The notes below the pieces were generated by a model. The model did no database searches. It was not told where the DNA came from and saw nothing but the letters and a program-made list of their open reading frames with translations. From positions 1 through 32,845 of the forward strand of contig JAFDHQ010000026.1 of the NCBI GenBank assembly GCA_019308685.1: a stretch of 32,845 nucleotides of DNA, in the 5' to 3' direction. The stretch comes from Deltaproteobacteria bacterium. Lineage in GTDB: Bacteria; Desulfobacterota; Desulfobacteria; Desulfobacterales; UBA11574. The stretch's first letter is position 1, and every line of letters begins with the position of its first letter. Shown piece by piece: positions 1 through 7,103 of this stretch. A program made the translations under genes and the position numbers.

Positions 1-80
1 TTCCCGGGTTCAAAGGTTCACAGGCTCTTCGTTCAGATTTGTGAGGTAAATCGACAATTTCTAAATTTCTTAACCTCTTA

Positions 81-171
81 ACCTCTGACCTCTGACCTCT
101 GACCTCTGACCTCTGACCTCTGATCTCTGACCTCTGACCTCTGACCTCTGACCTCTGACCTCTGACCTCTG
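81..171. repeat. 13-copy heptamer tandem repeat (ACCTCTG)
   Basis: Thirteen contiguous copies of the 7-mer ACCTCTG are read directly from the sequence. The only variant copy is ATCTCTG at 123-129. Degenerate partial copies (AACCTCT) precede the array from about 72. The unit length is not a multiple of three and no gene covers the array, so it is an intergenic simple repeat that probably varies in copy number by slippage. Nothing else is recognised between 1 and 224. Confidence 0.95.
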
Positions 172-224
172 ACCCCTATTTCTATAATATGGTTATTTAA
201 GGACTTTTTCAAGGTCATTATATT

Positions 225-254
225 TGATGAATTCGAAAAAGCAAGAATTCATCA
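225..254. repeat. Perfect 10-bp inverted repeat
   Basis: TGATGAATTC at 225-234 is exactly complementary to GAATTCATCA at 245-254, with a 10-base spacer. It lies about 95 bases beyond the stop of the minus-strand radical SAM gene and could form the 3' hairpin of that transcript. There is no run of T after it on either strand, so a factor-independent terminator is not supported. A protein-binding palindrome is an alternative. Confidence 0.5.
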
Positions 255-348
255 TGTTTTAGGTTTTAGGCAATTAAATTTAGACGTTTTAACAGATACT
301 TAAAACTTAAAACTCAAACCTCTTGTAAAAAGGTGGTTTTTTGACTTT

Positions 349-1518
349 TTACCAAAATGTGTCTGTTAAGAGATCCGCGTGCTTGGCCAGCCACTGCAGG
401 GAATAGATTAGGGAGCTGGAATAGTGGCTGACCTGGAAATTGCAGGTGGAAAGGCAGTGGGGGCTGCATTTTTGCTTTTGACGGGACAATTTTTCCGGAT
501 CAAATTTATGGCCGTCATAAATATTTCCCCAGTCTTCATTTGATCCATACAGCTCAAAACAAGGTGCAAAACTGCCGTCCAGACGGATGATCATGGAGTA
601 CATCCCGGCCATGCAGGGCCAGGCCGGCAATTGGTGGCGAATGAACAGTTTCATGGCTCTAAGATGCTTAACCGAATTAACCATGGTATAGCCTTCCAGG
701 TTTTTTTGGATGATCCAATCCAGAAGGTTATCAACCTCATAATATTCGGCTTCCGTAATCCATGCGCCGTCCTGTTCATGGTCGAAGTCCTGATATTCAA
801 TTTGCGGAGGTTCATTGATATGATAATCGGTTCCAATCCCATGGCTATGGGCGATCTCCGTGAGTTTCTTTGCGTCTGTCACGTTATTTTTTGTGATATT
901 GATGTTAAAGAAGGTAATGTATCCATATTTTTTTTCCTGTTGCACCAGGTATTGAAACTGAGGTTTTATACGATTGAAATATTTGGGTATGCCTTTATAC
1001 CCGTCTATGGCATCAACAGCAAGATTGATAACGGATATGCCCGCTTCTCCGATGTCATCAATAAAGGGCTTGTCCATTAAAATGCCGTTGGTGGGCAAAT
1101 ACACAAAAAAGCCGTTTTTTACGGCATAGCGCGTTAATTCTATAATGAAGTCCTTTCTCACCAAAGGTTCACCGCCCATATAGGCCAATACCCTGCATCC
1201 CACGGATTGGAGCCATTTTACGGCATCCTTTGCCACCTGCATGGTCATGCCCGGTATTTTTTTCCCCCGGCAGTAACAGTAGTGGCAGTTGAGATTACAA
1301 TTGAGGTCCGTGTAAAGAAAGGAAAGCAACGGCCTGAATTCATGGGAATGGATACGGGTTTTCAGGTAGGGGACAAACCAGCTTCTATACGCCCGGGTAA
1401 AATTAGAAAATTGGTAATTCTTGCTCTTGTTATGGGTCTTATTGTAAAAATAGTGGGGCAGAGGATTCCATTTATGCCGATCATCGAAAAATTTTGATTC
1501 TTTTGAGGCCGCCACCAT
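349..1518 (-). CDS. Radical SAM/SPASM-type protein of unknown substrate
   Basis: The 389-residue protein carries the radical SAM cluster motif CX3CX2C (Cys74, Cys78, Cys81, in CNLNCHYC), a following MGGEP glycine motif, and a C-terminal cysteine set (WPCMAGM at about 300, APCFELYG, then CSPHCLSTC) that resembles a SPASM/twitch auxiliary-cluster region. It is expected to cleave S-adenosylmethionine to a 5'-deoxyadenosyl radical in the cytoplasm. The substrate cannot be read from sequence. The frame opens at 1533, but GGAGGTGA sits inside that extension, 8 bases before the ATG at 1516-1518, so 1518 is chosen. No precursor peptide is visible nearby. AhbC/AhbD-type heme enzymes are a weaker alternative, given ahbB 1.2 kb away. 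Confidence 0.85.
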   Translation of the reverse strand: MVAASKESKFFDDRHKWNPLPHYFYNKTHNKSKNYQFSNFTRAYRSWFVPYLKTRIHSHEFRPLLSFLYTDLNCNLNCHYCYCRGKKIPGMTMQVAKDAVKWLQSVGCRVLAYMGGEPLVRKDFIIELTRYAVKNGFFVYLPTNGILMDKPFIDDIGEAGISVINLAVDAIDGYKGIPKYFNRIKPQFQYLVQQEKKYGYITFFNINITKNNVTDAKKLTEIAHSHGIGTDYHINEPPQIEYQDFDHEQDGAWITEAEYYEVDNLLDWIIQKNLEGYTMVNSVKHLRAMKLFIRHQLPAWPCMAGMYSMIIRLDGSFAPCFELYGSNEDWGNIYDGHKFDPEKLSRQKQKCSPHCLSTCNFQVSHYSSSLIYSLQWLAKHADLLTDTFW

Positions 1519-1530
1519 GATCATCACCTC
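1519..1530 (-). promoter_or_regulatory. Strong ribosome binding site that fixes the radical SAM start
   Basis: On the minus strand GGAGGTGA matches the anti-Shine-Dalgarno sequence nearly perfectly and is spaced 8 bases from the ATG at 1518. It lies within the longer open frame, which argues that the five extra upstream codons (MEVMI) are not translated. Confidence 0.75.
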
Positions 1531-1700
1531 CATTACCCATCAGTAAGATTATAAGAAAACAGGTAAAAAGTGAGCCTACCTCAAAAATTAATTAATATAA
1601 CTTCAGAAAATTTTGTCCATAGAGGAAAAGGACTATTTTGATAGGAAAATATCCCGGAGAATAGGGGTTTATCCTTACCCGGGCAAGCCAGAAAAGTTAT

Positions 1701-1813
1701 AAGTGAGCTAAAGTTTGAAGTGAACTAAAGTTAAGGAGTCGCCTTGCTCCGACTTTTATACAAATTGGCAGTATTTCTTAATTTTAAGCACTTTAGTTCA
1801 CTTTAGCTCACTT
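1701..1813. repeat. Inverted clusters of a 13-mer, AAGTGARCTAAAG
   Basis: Two forward units (1701-1713 and 1718-1730) face two overlapping reverse units (CTTTAGTTCACTT 1791-1803 and CTTTAGCTCACTT 1801-1813) across about 60 bases containing GGAGTCGCCTTGCTCCGAC. The block lies in the 382-base gap between the radical SAM and lipoprotein genes, which holds no convincing gene. Both flanking genes are on the minus strand, so the element lies upstream of the first and downstream of the second. The arrangement resembles REP/BIME-type intergenic repeats. Confidence 0.75.
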
Positions 1814-1900
1814 CAAATTTTAGTCACTTTTATGATCAATCGCTATGTTGAATGCGGTGGACTGTCATAAAATATGTCACCGTATTTACGAATCAGAGCA

Positions 1901-2518
1901 CTATAGCTCTGCCTGTTGAAGGAGTTTTTGAAAATCGAGCTTATTGACCAGGGATGTAAAAATTTCTCCCAGAACTTTTTCCACATCACCTTGAGAAATC
2001 AGTTTGTATCGTTCGGCATCGCCGCTGATGGTCTCTCTGGCGAGAAGCTTGTTATCTTTTATCAGTCGGGCTTCATAACTGATTTGGGCCACCCATTTTC
2101 GATCCACCAGGTCCAGAAAAAATTTCTGCAAATCGATTTCAATGACCGGTTCTGTTGTTTCCGCTTCTTTCAACATTACGATTCCCAGATTTTCAAGCCG
2201 TCTCGAAAATGCGGCCTTGAAGAGCGACGGAAGATCAAAGGCGCCGACCACATAGTTCTTTTTTTCTCCTTGGGATAAAGAAAATAAAAAAAGGCCGGTA
2301 AAGTTTTTAAATTTATTTTTGGCTTTTTCACTAAAAATGGTTTTATCGGGTCGCATATCCTTTATTTCAAGGAATATTTTTTCCCCCTTGAGGTCATAGG
2401 ATGATAACGGGATCTGGTAGTTGACATTGATGTAAGATTTTGTGGCACAGGCAAGAACCAAAACACCCATAAACATAACTAAGGAAAACAGCAACACATC
2501 GTGACTTGGTTTTTTCAT
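1901..2518 (-). CDS. Putative outer-membrane lipoprotein, YajG-like
   Basis: The 205-residue protein starts with a short basic segment, a hydrophobic stretch (residues 8-22) and a lipobox LVLAC with Cys24 as the predicted lipidated residue, so it should be exported and anchored in a membrane. The mature part has an even mix of strand-like segments, with the pattern INVNYQIPLSSYDLKG, then a region on matching protein partners. It recalls YajG/ABC-auxiliary lipoproteins, but I do not recognise it with certainty. The start has GGAGG about 9 bases upstream. No neighbour gives a function, and it appears monocistronic. Confidence 0.7.
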   Translation of the reverse strand: MKKPSHDVLLFSLVMFMGVLVLACATKSYINVNYQIPLSSYDLKGEKIFLEIKDMRPDKTIFSEKAKNKFKNFTGLFLFSLSQGEKKNYVVGAFDLPSLFKAAFSRRLENLGIVMLKEAETTEPVIEIDLQKFFLDLVDRKWVAQISYEARLIKDNKLLARETISGDAERYKLISQGDVEKVLGEIFTSLVNKLDFQKLLQQAEL

Positions 2519-2676
2519 TAAAATAGCCTCCGTAGATTTTTATTAAACCGTTAACAAAAATATCACAACATGCCAACAACTAAATTAAGCATTTCGACAG
2601 CCGGTTGAAATCGCATTTCTTTCATTTGGCCGAGGTTATGAATATCAAGCTCATGTTTTTTGCTAAAGAAAAAGCC

Positions 2677-2705
2677 TTGACTTTTTTGTGTTCAGATTCT
2701 TATAT
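2677..2705 (+). promoter_or_regulatory. Sigma-70-type promoter at ahbB
   Basis: TTGACT (2677-2682), a 17-base spacer and TTATAT (2700-2705) give a near-consensus housekeeping promoter. Transcription would begin about 7 bases after the -10 box, at about 2712, which is the ATG chosen for ahbB. The mRNA may therefore have little or no 5' leader. Confidence 0.5.
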
Positions 2706-2711
2706 CCCCAT

Positions 2712-3194
2712 ATGCTGACAGAACTCGAAAATGAGATTATCGCTTTAATTCAGGGCGATATCGCCATCACTCAGCGCCCGTATTTAGAAATCGCACAAAA
2801 ACTCGGGATTTCCGAAGAAACACTTCTTGAAAAGCTGAAAGGTCTTTGTGACAAAGGGGTGATCCGGCGATTTGGCGCAACCATATATCATCAGAAATCA
2901 GGGTTTCAGGCAAATGCCATGGTTGCGTGGAAGGTTGATGAAGATCGCGTGGATGAAGCCGGAGAAAAGATGGCTTCTTTTAAGGCGGTTTCACACTGTT
3001 ACCGGCGGAATCCAACTCAAGATTGGCCGTATAATCTTTATACAATGATTCATGCCAAAGATGAAGAATCTTGCCGGGGAATTGCCCGACAAATTTCCGA
3101 AGAAACCTCAATCAACAACTACACCCTTTTATTCAGTCGTAAGGAATTGAAAAAGACTTCCATGAAGTATTTTCCTGCCGATGATGACGACTAA
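2712..3194 (+). CDS. ahbB: Siroheme decarboxylase subunit, AhbB-like (Lrp/AsnC fold)
   Basis: AhbA and AhbB together decarboxylate siroheme to 12,18-didecarboxysiroheme, the first step of the alternative heme pathway in sulfate reducers and archaea. The protein has an N-terminal winged-helix-like segment ending in GVIRRFGA, then YHQKSGFQANAMVAW and WPYNLYTMIH, which I associate with AhbB/NirD-L proteins. The C-terminal half is the Lrp/AsnC effector-like fold. The open frame reaches back to a GTG at 2688, but that codon lies within a good promoter and has no Shine-Dalgarno sequence. The ATG at 2712 (160 residues, MLTELENEI) is preferred. No ahbA partner is visible here, so it may be encoded elsewhere. 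The next gene starts 8 bases downstream, suggesting one transcript. Confidence 0.75.
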   Translation: MLTELENEIIALIQGDIAITQRPYLEIAQKLGISEETLLEKLKGLCDKGVIRRFGATIYHQKSGFQANAMVAWKVDEDRVDEAGEKMASFKAVSHCYRRNPTQDWPYNLYTMIHAKDEESCRGIARQISEETSINNYTLLFSRKELKKTSMKYFPADDDD

Positions 3195-3202
3195 CTCTCT
3201 CC

Positions 3203-4543
3203 GTGAAACGCGACACACCACATATCCTTCTGGTAAACCCATGGATACATGATTTTGCGGCCTATGACGTCTGGGCCAAGCCTCTGGGGCTTCTCACCCT
3301 TGCATCCATACTCCGGTTTCATGGATTTAACATTACCTATTTAGACTGCCTGGATCGTTTCCATCCAAAAGCGTCTCAAACCGATCCTTATGCCAGGAAC
3401 GGCCGGGGGCCTTATTTAAAAACCAAAATTCCAAAACCCGGCGGATTGGAAGACATCCCCCGGAACTTTTCCAGATACGGAATCAAGGAAAAATGGTTCA
3501 GGGAAGATCTTCGTTGCATTGAAACGCCTGACCTGGTGTTAATGACCTCCATGATGACGTATTGGTATACGGGAGTTCAAGAAACCATAAATGTGATCAA
3601 AGAAACATTCTCTGATGTGACCATTGTTCTCGGAGGTATATATGCCAGTCTCTGTTATGAGCATGCACTGAACCATTCCGGGGCACACCGGATAGTCACA
3701 GGACCCGGAGAAAAGCATCTTCTTGAAATGGTCGGTGAGTGTACCGGGTTTTCCGTGAATGCAAAGTTCGATCCGGATGACCTTGACACTTACCCTTATC
3801 CGGCATTTGAGATTCAAAAAAAAATTAACTATATTCCGCTGCAAACTTCCAAAGGATGTCCCTTTGCCTGTAAATACTGTGCCTCACATTATTTAAACCC
3901 AAAAAGAATGGTTCGAAGTCCCGAATCCGTTGTAGAAGAGATAAGGTACCATCTTAAAAAATATAAGGTAAAAGATTTTGTGTTCTACGATGATGCATTA
4001 CTAGTGGACGCAGAAAAACATGCGATTCCCATGCTCGAGGGAATTATAAACGCGGGTTTAAAGATCCGTTTTCACACGCCCAATGCGGTCCATATCCGTG
4101 AAATTTCAAGACAGACCGCCCGGTTGATGTTTCAAGCGGGTTTTAAAACACTGCGTCTTGGACTTGAAACCACATCTCTGGAGATCCGGAATGATTTAGA
4201 TAAAAAGGTAACGGTTACAGAATTTACACAAGCGGTGACCTGCCTGAAGGAGGCGGGCTTTGATAAAAACATGATCGGTGTATACCTGCTGGCGGGTCTG
4301 CCGGGACAACAGACCGAGCTTATTGAGAATTCCATCCAAAGCGTCAAACAAACCGGCGCAACCCCCATTTTGGCTTACTACTCTCCCATTCCCAAAACAT
4401 CGCTGTGGGATCAGGCTGTTGCTTCCTCGCGCTATCCTCTTGAATCAGACCCGATATTTACAAACAACGCCATATTGCCGTGCCAAAATGAACCCTTTTC
4501 ATGGAAAACCATCTCCCGATTGAAAAAACTCGCGGCAAAGTAA
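3203..4543 (+). CDS. B12-binding-domain radical SAM protein
   Basis: The 446-residue protein begins with a cobalamin-binding-like Rossmann segment (HILLVNPWIHDF, PLGLLTLASIL). At mid-protein it carries the radical SAM motif CX3CX2C in GCPFACKYC, followed by a TIM-barrel pattern (FYDDALL, RLGLETTS, GVYLLAGLPGQ). This order is typical of the large class B methylase-like/BchE-like group. The substrate is unknown. The start is a GTG only 8 bases after the ahbB stop, with a poor ribosome site, so coupling to ahbB is likely. A role in tetrapyrrole or cofactor modification is a guess from position. No clear terminator follows. Confidence 0.85.
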   Translation: MKRDTPHILLVNPWIHDFAAYDVWAKPLGLLTLASILRFHGFNITYLDCLDRFHPKASQTDPYARNGRGPYLKTKIPKPGGLEDIPRNFSRYGIKEKWFREDLRCIETPDLVLMTSMMTYWYTGVQETINVIKETFSDVTIVLGGIYASLCYEHALNHSGAHRIVTGPGEKHLLEMVGECTGFSVNAKFDPDDLDTYPYPAFEIQKKINYIPLQTSKGCPFACKYCASHYLNPKRMVRSPESVVEEIRYHLKKYKVKDFVFYDDALLVDAEKHAIPMLEGIINAGLKIRFHTPNAVHIREISRQTARLMFQAGFKTLRLGLETTSLEIRNDLDKKVTVTEFTQAVTCLKEAGFDKNMIGVYLLAGLPGQQTELIENSIQSVKQTGATPILAYYSPIPKTSLWDQAVASSRYPLESDPIFTNNAILPCQNEPFSWKTISRLKKLAAK

Positions 4544-4676
4544 AGGTCCCGGAATTTCTAAAACTTTTCGAAAATAATAGTTTTTAATGGCAACCTGTTT
4601 ATGGCGAGGGCAGGGAAAAATGGAATGCTGGAATGCTGGAATATTGGGATAAAATCGGAAACAAACTATTTCGGTA

Positions 4677-4756
4677 GTCGGAGTTTTTTTCTTCTATGGC
4701 CCCAAATTAAGCGGAATGAATGATCCGCAACGAAACCGTACAAACTCATGCATCAG
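4677..4756. repeat. Left copy of an imperfect direct repeat flanking the DHH gene
   Basis: Bases 4701-4740 match 5821-5860 at 33 of 40 positions (shared core AAATTAA, AATGAATGATC, CGAAA). A similar GTCGG-T-rich lead precedes both. The other copy lies just upstream of the DHH gene start and this one downstream of its stop. The rest of 4544-4834 contains a short GGAATGCT tandem repeat (about 4622-4640) and no gene that I can support. Confidence 0.65.
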
Positions 4757-4834
4757 TCCAGGGTAAACACATTTGATTTCGGTACAGCGGAGCGTTCTTG
4801 CTATATTTGCATTTAAGTGCGGTTGCCCGGGCCT

Positions 4835-5731
4835 TCAGTTTTCATTATCTTGATTCTTTAACAAGATATCGAGTATTTTGGGAATATAATCTTCGGCTTT
4901 GCTGACATGAAATCGACAGGAACCTGCCCCCCGGTGCCCCCCCCCTTCAAAGTCTGAAAGCATCAGTCCGACATTGACATTGCAATTTCGATTAAAAATA
5001 CTATGCCCGACACTGACGGCGACTTTTTCTTTATCGCCGTTATCATATCGTATATTGACACTGACAACCGCCTCGGGGAACATGGAATAGACCAGGAAAC
5101 GATTTCCGGCCGGTGTGGTATCAAATGAGCGAAAATCCGTGATGGATACGTGTTGCATGAGTCGGGTATTTTCTCGTAAAATATCTTTATATTCCTTATT
5201 CATTTCAACAACCGCAACACATCGTGCTTTTACTTCCGGATCTTGAAGAACCCTTGTTATGTCGAATTTTCTGAGCAGATCCACCAGTCGGTTCCAATAG
5301 GGTTCGTCATCTTTATTGCGGCCCGAAACCGTCATGGAAAGCAGAACATAATCGTATTTTTCGGGCTGAAGCACCTCATCCAAAGATAAATCCGCAGAAT
5401 CGATTTTGTCTGTTTCTTTGATTAATTCACTGTAATCCCGATGAAACTTGTCTTTATAATATTCAAAAACAATGCCTGCCGCCGAAGGGGCAATCTTAAA
5501 AGCGCCGTTAAACGGTTTATTGATTTTGTTTGTATGATGATGATCAAACCACAGCGCACACCGTTCGTCATAAGGCAGGTTTGCAATGATATCGCCCTTA
5601 AGAATATCAACATATCCTTTTTGCATGTCATTGGGCTCTACCCATTTCACAGGTTCTTTTACATTTTCCGCTTCATATATCAACACGGCGCATACCACAC
5701 CGTCAAAATCCGGCCGAGTGACAATTCGCAT
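4835..5731 (-). CDS. DHH-family phosphoesterase
   Basis: The 298-residue protein starts MRIVTRPDFDGVVCA, a DxDG-type first metal motif. It has FDHHHTNK (the DHH signature) about 70 residues in and a C-terminal DHHA1-like GGGHRGAGSCRF motif. Members use two metal ions to hydrolyse phosphodiester or phosphoanhydride bonds (RecJ, exopolyphosphatase, NrnA-like oligoribonuclease/pAp phosphatase). The C-terminal GGGH motif favours a small-substrate enzyme. The frame is open to 5866, but AGGAG sits 8 bases before the ATG at 5731, and the extension (residues HSLRLICGFKRK) falls in a repeat, so 5731 is chosen. It is the last gene of the minus-strand block. Confidence 0.85.
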   Translation of the reverse strand: MRIVTRPDFDGVVCAVLIYEAENVKEPVKWVEPNDMQKGYVDILKGDIIANLPYDERCALWFDHHHTNKINKPFNGAFKIAPSAAGIVFEYYKDKFHRDYSELIKETDKIDSADLSLDEVLQPEKYDYVLLSMTVSGRNKDDEPYWNRLVDLLRKFDITRVLQDPEVKARCVAVVEMNKEYKDILRENTRLMQHVSITDFRSFDTTPAGNRFLVYSMFPEAVVSVNIRYDNGDKEKVAVSVGHSIFNRNCNVNVGLMLSDFEGGGHRGAGSCRFHVSKAEDYIPKILDILLKNQDNEN

Positions 5732-5796
5732 ATGATGAACTCCTGTAGAACTGCTCCATAGTCTATTGTTTTTTTTTAAGCTTAATAACTTGAGGG

Positions 5797-5880
5797 GTCG
5801 GGGAGTTTTTCTTTTAAAGCCACAAATTAAACGTAATGAATGATCAGCAGCGAAATCATACACCATAAATTTATCGAAAA
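5797..5880. repeat. Right copy of the direct repeat flanking the DHH gene
   Basis: This is the partner of 4677-4756, with about 82% identity across the 40-base core. It lies in the 5' untranslated region of the DHH gene, 66 bases upstream of the chosen start. It accounts for the spurious open frame that extends that gene toward 5866. Confidence 0.65.
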
Positions 5881-5943
5881 GATGTCATTACCGCAAAAAA
5901 ATGTAAATGGCAAGGATGAGATTCTTTGAACCGGATAGATTTA

Positions 5944-6246
5944 TCAAGAGAGATTCGAACGAACGTCTGTTAAATACTGTTCCCATTCCATGGGAAGCAG
6001 TTGCTTTTTGGCGGTGTTGCATTCCTTGCAGGCGGCAACCACGTTTCCTTTTGTGCTTCGACCGCCGCGGGAGATCGGAACAATATGATCCATGGTCAGT
6101 TCTTTGGGCGGCGTGGGGCGTCCGCAGTAGTGGCAGACCCCTTTGGCACAGCGACGTTTCCACCACTGGGAACTCCGAAGTTCCCTTGCCTTGCGTCTTT
6201 CTCTCTTTATATCCTCTTCATCCAGATCTATTGCAAAAGGTTCCAT
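5944..6246 (-). CDS. HNH endonuclease
   Basis: The roughly 100-residue protein has a compact HNH nuclease core: CHYCGR, then DHIVPISRGG, then an N-containing NVVAACKECNTAK. The two CxxC pairs bind a structural zinc and His/Asn form the betabetaalpha-metal site. Such single-domain proteins nick or cut DNA, and the target is unknown. It follows the ATP-grasp gene with almost no gap: a TTG at 6252 would overlap the upstream TGA (TTGA), while the ATG at 6246 is the first standard start. I chose the ATG, but the TTG start (102 residues) is possible. No intron or phage gene is nearby, and its place in an era operon is unusual but seems native. Confidence 0.85.
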   Translation of the reverse strand: MEPFAIDLDEEDIKRERRKARELRSSQWWKRRCAKGVCHYCGRPTPPKELTMDHIVPISRGGRSTKGNVVAACKECNTAKKQLLPMEWEQYLTDVRSNLS

Positions 6247-6248
6247 AT

Positions 6249-7103
6249 TCAAGAATTTCGGACCAATTTCAGACCGATACGGTCAATCCATTTCTCGATT
6301 TCCGCAATTAATATTTCATAAAATCTTTCGGACCCCCCCAGACCCCTCCTTCCGAAATAATAATTTATTTCAAGAAAAAGCGGTAGGCTGCTTTTTCTCC
6401 GGGATGAAAAAAGCAGATCAAAGCCGGCCAGGTTGATCCCGGTCCGGGAACAAAAAGTCTTTACCTGTTCAACCGCCAACGCCTGCAAGTCCGGATTAGA
6501 ACGGGTGTCGATAACCGCTCCTCTGGCAAGATTTGAGCAAAAATTCCGGGTGTTGCTTTGAACCCTCCAGTAAGAAATAGTCGTTTGGCCGATCACGGCA
6601 ACTCTCAACGACCGGTTGTCCGAAGGGATATATTCCTGTATAATAAATCCGGTATGGCCGCTATCTTCATAGTCTCCGGCGGTTTGCAAAATATCCTGAA
6701 ATTCCGAGGCGGATTGTATCAGATACACCTGGTACCCCTCTCCTCCCCAGTCGAATTTGAATATAAACGGAAAATCAAAGGCCGGCTTTGGAGGAAAACC
6801 GCCATAGTGTTCGGTATATGCGTTTACATTTAGATGTATTTCAGTTCTTGGATGAGGTACATTTTCCCTCTGAAATAGTCGAACCTGCCCGATCTTACCC
6901 GCATATTTGAATCTTGAATCGAAATTAGGAAACACATGTCTGCAGTTGTTATGAGCCATTTCGTACAGGGATCGATAGCATCCCTGAGGCAGGATTACGG
7001 CACGGGCGGCCTGAATTGCCGCAAGATCGTCAACAGACGGCTCCCGCCCGGCACAGAGTATATTTTTATCTGCTTCAAAGCAGGGGTGATAAGACAAAAT
7101 CAT
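6249..7103 (-). CDS. ATP-grasp (RimK/glutathione-synthetase-like) protein
   Basis: The 284-residue protein shows ATP-grasp features: FIFKFDWGGEGYQVYLI (nucleotide-binding lysine and small loop), FIIQEYIP (adenine/hinge region), LRVAVIG, and a C-terminal LAGFDLLF...FLEINYYFG with the metal-binding E and N. This predicts a carboxylate-amine ligase that works through an acyl-phosphate. The substrate is not recognisable. The gene starts in the era stop (ATGA overlap at 7101-7105) and its own stop abuts the HNH start, so the three are probably translated together. The C-terminal GRRGLGGSE glycine loop is unusual. Confidence 0.8.
   Translation of the reverse strand: MILSYHPCFEADKNILCAGREPSVDDLAAIQAARAVILPQGCYRSLYEMAHNNCRHVFPNFDSRFKYAGKIGQVRLFQRENVPHPRTEIHLNVNAYTEHYGGFPPKPAFDFPFIFKFDWGGEGYQVYLIQSASEFQDILQTAGDYEDSGHTGFIIQEYIPSDNRSLRVAVIGQTTISYWRVQSNTRNFCSNLARGAVIDTRSNPDLQALAVEQVKTFCSRTGINLAGFDLLFSSRRKSSLPLFLEINYYFGRRGLGGSERFYEILIAEIEKWIDRIGLKLVRNS

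Noticed and set aside
72-171. CRISPR array
   Set aside because: The repeats are only 7 bases and contiguous, with no spacers and no cas genes in the window.
631-1080. Plus-strand open frame of 149 codons inside the radical SAM gene
   Set aside because: It is antisense to a gene with clear catalytic motifs and has no ribosome site or family resemblance.
5732-5866. N-terminal extension of the DHH phosphoesterase
   Set aside because: The residues are not family-like, the region is part of a direct repeat, and a strong ribosome site precedes the internal ATG at 5731.
5944-6246. HNH gene as an intron or phage homing endonuclease
   Set aside because: It is in a tightly spaced host operon with no interrupted gene or phage genes around it.
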